Origin: Darksidea phi
Taxonomy: Eukaryota > Ascomycota > Dothideomycetes > Pleosporales > Lentitheciaceae
Length of the DNA: 21,920 nt
Direction of reading: 5' to 3'
Assembly (NCBI GenBank): GCA_030770425.1
Contig: JASJFT010000388.1
Span: 1 to 21,920 of the forward strand
Part shown: piece by piece, positions 20,054 to 21,920 of the stretch
How the letters are laid out: each line of letters starts with the position of its first letter
How positions within the stretch are numbered: position 1 is the stretch's first letter
The notes under the pieces: model-generated
What the model saw: only the letters and a program-made list of their open reading frames with translations
Database searches by the model: none
Told to the model about the DNA's origin: nothing
Made by a program: the position numbers and the translations under genes

Positions 20054-20997
20054 GCAGGACTTCCCCCGTTATTGGTGTTTTTTTGGTTACAATTCCTAAG
20101 CTCATGAGCTATGGATAGAGAGAGTAAAAGCAGAGGTCAGACGAAGTGAGAAACTAAGAGATTTGGCTTATATCCGGGAGCGACTTCTATTGTCCATATC
20201 AGAGATGTACCTACTAATATCTATTACCATTTCTATTCACTATCTTGACTCGGGAATCTTCTATCAATCTTCCTCCCCGACCTTGCGTCACGCTGCTTCT
20301 CGCCAACATGACGTCATACGCGTCGCTTTTCGCGATCGAGCTCACCGCGCCTCATCGAGCTTCCCCGCACCCGCATTCCCACATCCATGCATCCTTCATC
20401 CCGCATCACACGCAAATCCTATCGCCAGCTTCGGTTCTTAATATCGGTAGTTCCCCCGATTATTCCCTGCGTCAGCATTTCTTGGTTAGCGGTAACGATT
20501 AGCGGGGCTGTGCGCATGCTTGCGTGGGCCATGCCGCTTGGTACTTGTTAAGCTTTGCGACGCGATGGTTAGCGGCTTGGATGAGGTCAGTGGTCTGCAG
20601 GTGGGCTCTATGGTGTGGTAAGAACGCCCGCGTGACACGTCAGCGCCCGCAGCGCCCGTCTCTCAGCGAGGTCTTTCTTGATTCCTTTCTACTCAATTCT
20701 ACTCAAATCAATATGTGCGATATCCAGGTTACAACATATGCCAGGTGTCGCCGCGGGTAACTATCTACCATGTGCAGCAGCGCTAGCCCGCCCGAACCAA
20801 CAACTTTGTATGCCTCAAAGTGGACAGCTAAGGCACTTGCCACTATCCCTTGATGTTCAAGATACGAGTGTGTAATGCACGAACGCCATCCAATTCCTCA
20901 GATCAACGGTCGGTACCCCATTTAACCCTTTCGCAGCGCGCGCGAGCATATTCGCATATCAAATCATTAAGCTTTTCAAATTCACTAACTTATTACT
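20054..20997. other. intergenic, no supported gene
   Basis: This contains the transporter 3' end and then short frames of biased composition (Pro/His/Ser-rich) that look like chance. A 15-codon frame at 20713-20760 begins MCDIQVTTYARC, faintly like the start of small cysteine-rich fungal proteins, but I could not assemble a continuation. Confidence 0.4.
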
Positions 20998-21285
20998 TCA
21001 AACTTCTGCCAGAGATAGGGCTACATACAATTCGTCTTTCTTTTTCACTTTAAAGACTTCGTATGGTATTTTGTTGTTGTCAATCCTTGGGTGTGATTTA
21101 CAATGGATATCCAGAACAATATGCATCTTGGAAGATTCGTTGGGGGCCATTAAGTGAGAGTAGAAATCGTTCGAAGGTTTAGGGCCGAATAGCGCGAAAA
21201 ATCGTTCATTTATAGCTGCTTCCTCTAGCTCGTGTCGAACGTCAAAACGAAGAACGACTCGCTTCGGGCCATTATTAGATTCCAT
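20998..21285 (-). CDS. small hypothetical protein
   Basis: A 95-residue frame starting at an ATG with a strong context (A at -3, G at +4) and a TTATA-type box roughly 80 bases upstream on the minus strand. Composition is protein-like: charged and mixed, with VVLRFDVRHELEEAA suggesting a helix, and no signal peptide or membrane helix. I recognise no family. It may be a complete small protein, one exon of a longer gene running left, or a remnant. It lies close to AT-rich decayed sequence, so a repeat-associated origin is possible. Confidence 0.4.
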   Translation of the reverse strand: MESNNGPKRVVLRFDVRHELEEAAINERFFALFGPKPSNDFYSHLMAPNESSKMHIVLDIHCKSHPRIDNNKIPYEVFKVKKKDELYVALSLAEV

Positions 21286-21564
21286 CTTGACCGCGTAGCT
21301 TGGTGTATAGCTAGTTGTAGACGTGGTATGGATCCGGTAGCGCGCTGTATAAAGGATGGTGGTGGGTTCGACGATGGTGTGGAAGGCGTCGGCAGGTTGA
21401 CGAACGATTAATTCGGGTTTTGAAGGATTAGGAGTTCGAGGTCGCCCGGCCGTTGGAGACGCTCTACATTAACGGCGGTGGCTGGCGTCTGGCTGCAAAG
21501 AGTCTACCTGATGGTGCGTACACTTGTTCTGTACCTATGGAGCTTCGGCACTGAACCTCCGAAG

Positions 21565-21584
21565 GTCACATGATATCATGTGAC
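21565..21584. repeat. 20-bp perfect palindrome
   Basis: GTCACATGATATCATGTGAC equals its own reverse complement. It contains two E-box-like hexamers (CACATG and CATGTG) and a central TGATATCA. It lies just before an AT-rich block, so it could belong to a transposon end or be a binding site for a dimeric bHLH-type factor. Confidence 0.85.
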
Positions 21585-21599
21585 ATGGCCCGTGCGCTA

Positions 21600-21785
21600 A
21601 GCTAGCTGTAAATAATCTTCTACTTTCCCTCTTTCTCTTTAACCTAATAATACTACTATACTAACTATCTATAGCTTTTTAATTAGATAATAATTATACT
21701 TTATTTATAATTATATTATTGATTATTTATTTCTAGTACGCGTATATATTATAAAATAATTACTTATTCTTATGTTATGCGTTGT
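21600..21785. other. AT-rich, TpA-rich block (possible RIP relic)
   Basis: About 185 bases dominated by A and T with very frequent TA steps and few CA or TG steps, unlike the flanking sequence. It shares the string TAGCTTTTTAA with the AT-rich half of the LTR candidate near 4158. This fits repeat-induced point mutation of an old mobile element. No termini can be fixed. Confidence 0.5.
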
Positions 21786-21920
21786 ACGTACCTTTATACG
21801 GGATCCGGGTTAGGGCCGATAGAACGTTTGTCGCACCGTTGGGTTCTGATAGGTCAAGATCAAGTCAACGAATTCTATTGCTAGAATAACCACTTAGGAA
21901 AAGATCCAATCTTGTTCGTA

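Overview
This window looks like nuclear DNA of a filamentous ascomycete (Pezizomycotina; a Dothideomycete is plausible but not proven). The genes are well separated. Most are interrupted by short introns of 46-98 nt with GT...AG ends and CTAAC/CTAAT-type branch sites. They encode recognisable fungal families: uS5/RPS2 with a 5'UTR intron, an ATO/GPR1-FUN34-yaaH transporter, a polyol-type SDR, a fungal AAA ATPase and a CorA-like membrane protein. AT-rich, TpA-rich blocks look like RIP-decayed transposon debris. I rebuilt all gene models by hand from splice signals and reading frame.

Layout, left to right. 1-1868 has no convincing gene but carries two separate tandem duplications (896-1005 and 1061-1174). 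1869-3842 (+) is a CorA-like fungal membrane protein with an acidic tract, a heptad-repeat stalk and a C-terminal tail made of three 42-nt units. 3843-5455 is a decayed stretch with a probable solo LTR (4147-4494). 5456-6404 (+) is a four-exon SDR. 6767-9939 (+) is a 1024-residue membrane-anchored ZZ-finger/EF-hand protein. 10525-11419 (-) is RPS2, head to head with a coiled-coil, Atg28-like protein at 12096-13541 (+). The latter converges on an intronless AAA ATPase at 14421-16190 (-), and the gap between them has a strong G-quadruplex motif on the minus strand. 16191-18884 is a 2.7 kb gene-poor stretch. 18885-20053 (+) is a six-exon acetate/ammonium-type transporter. 20054-21920 has one small hypothetical ORF on the minus strand (20998-21285), a 20-bp perfect palindrome and an AT-rich block.

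The genes do not form an obvious cluster or pathway. Housekeeping (RPS2), metabolic or transport genes (SDR, ATO) and lineage-specific genes sit side by side as usual in such genomes. I did not find a convincing new multi-gene system. The best leads are the internally repeated CorA-like protein, the membrane-anchored ZZ/EF-hand protein, the G-quadruplex between convergent genes, and a possible alternative hydrophobic tail of the SDR through retention of its last intron.
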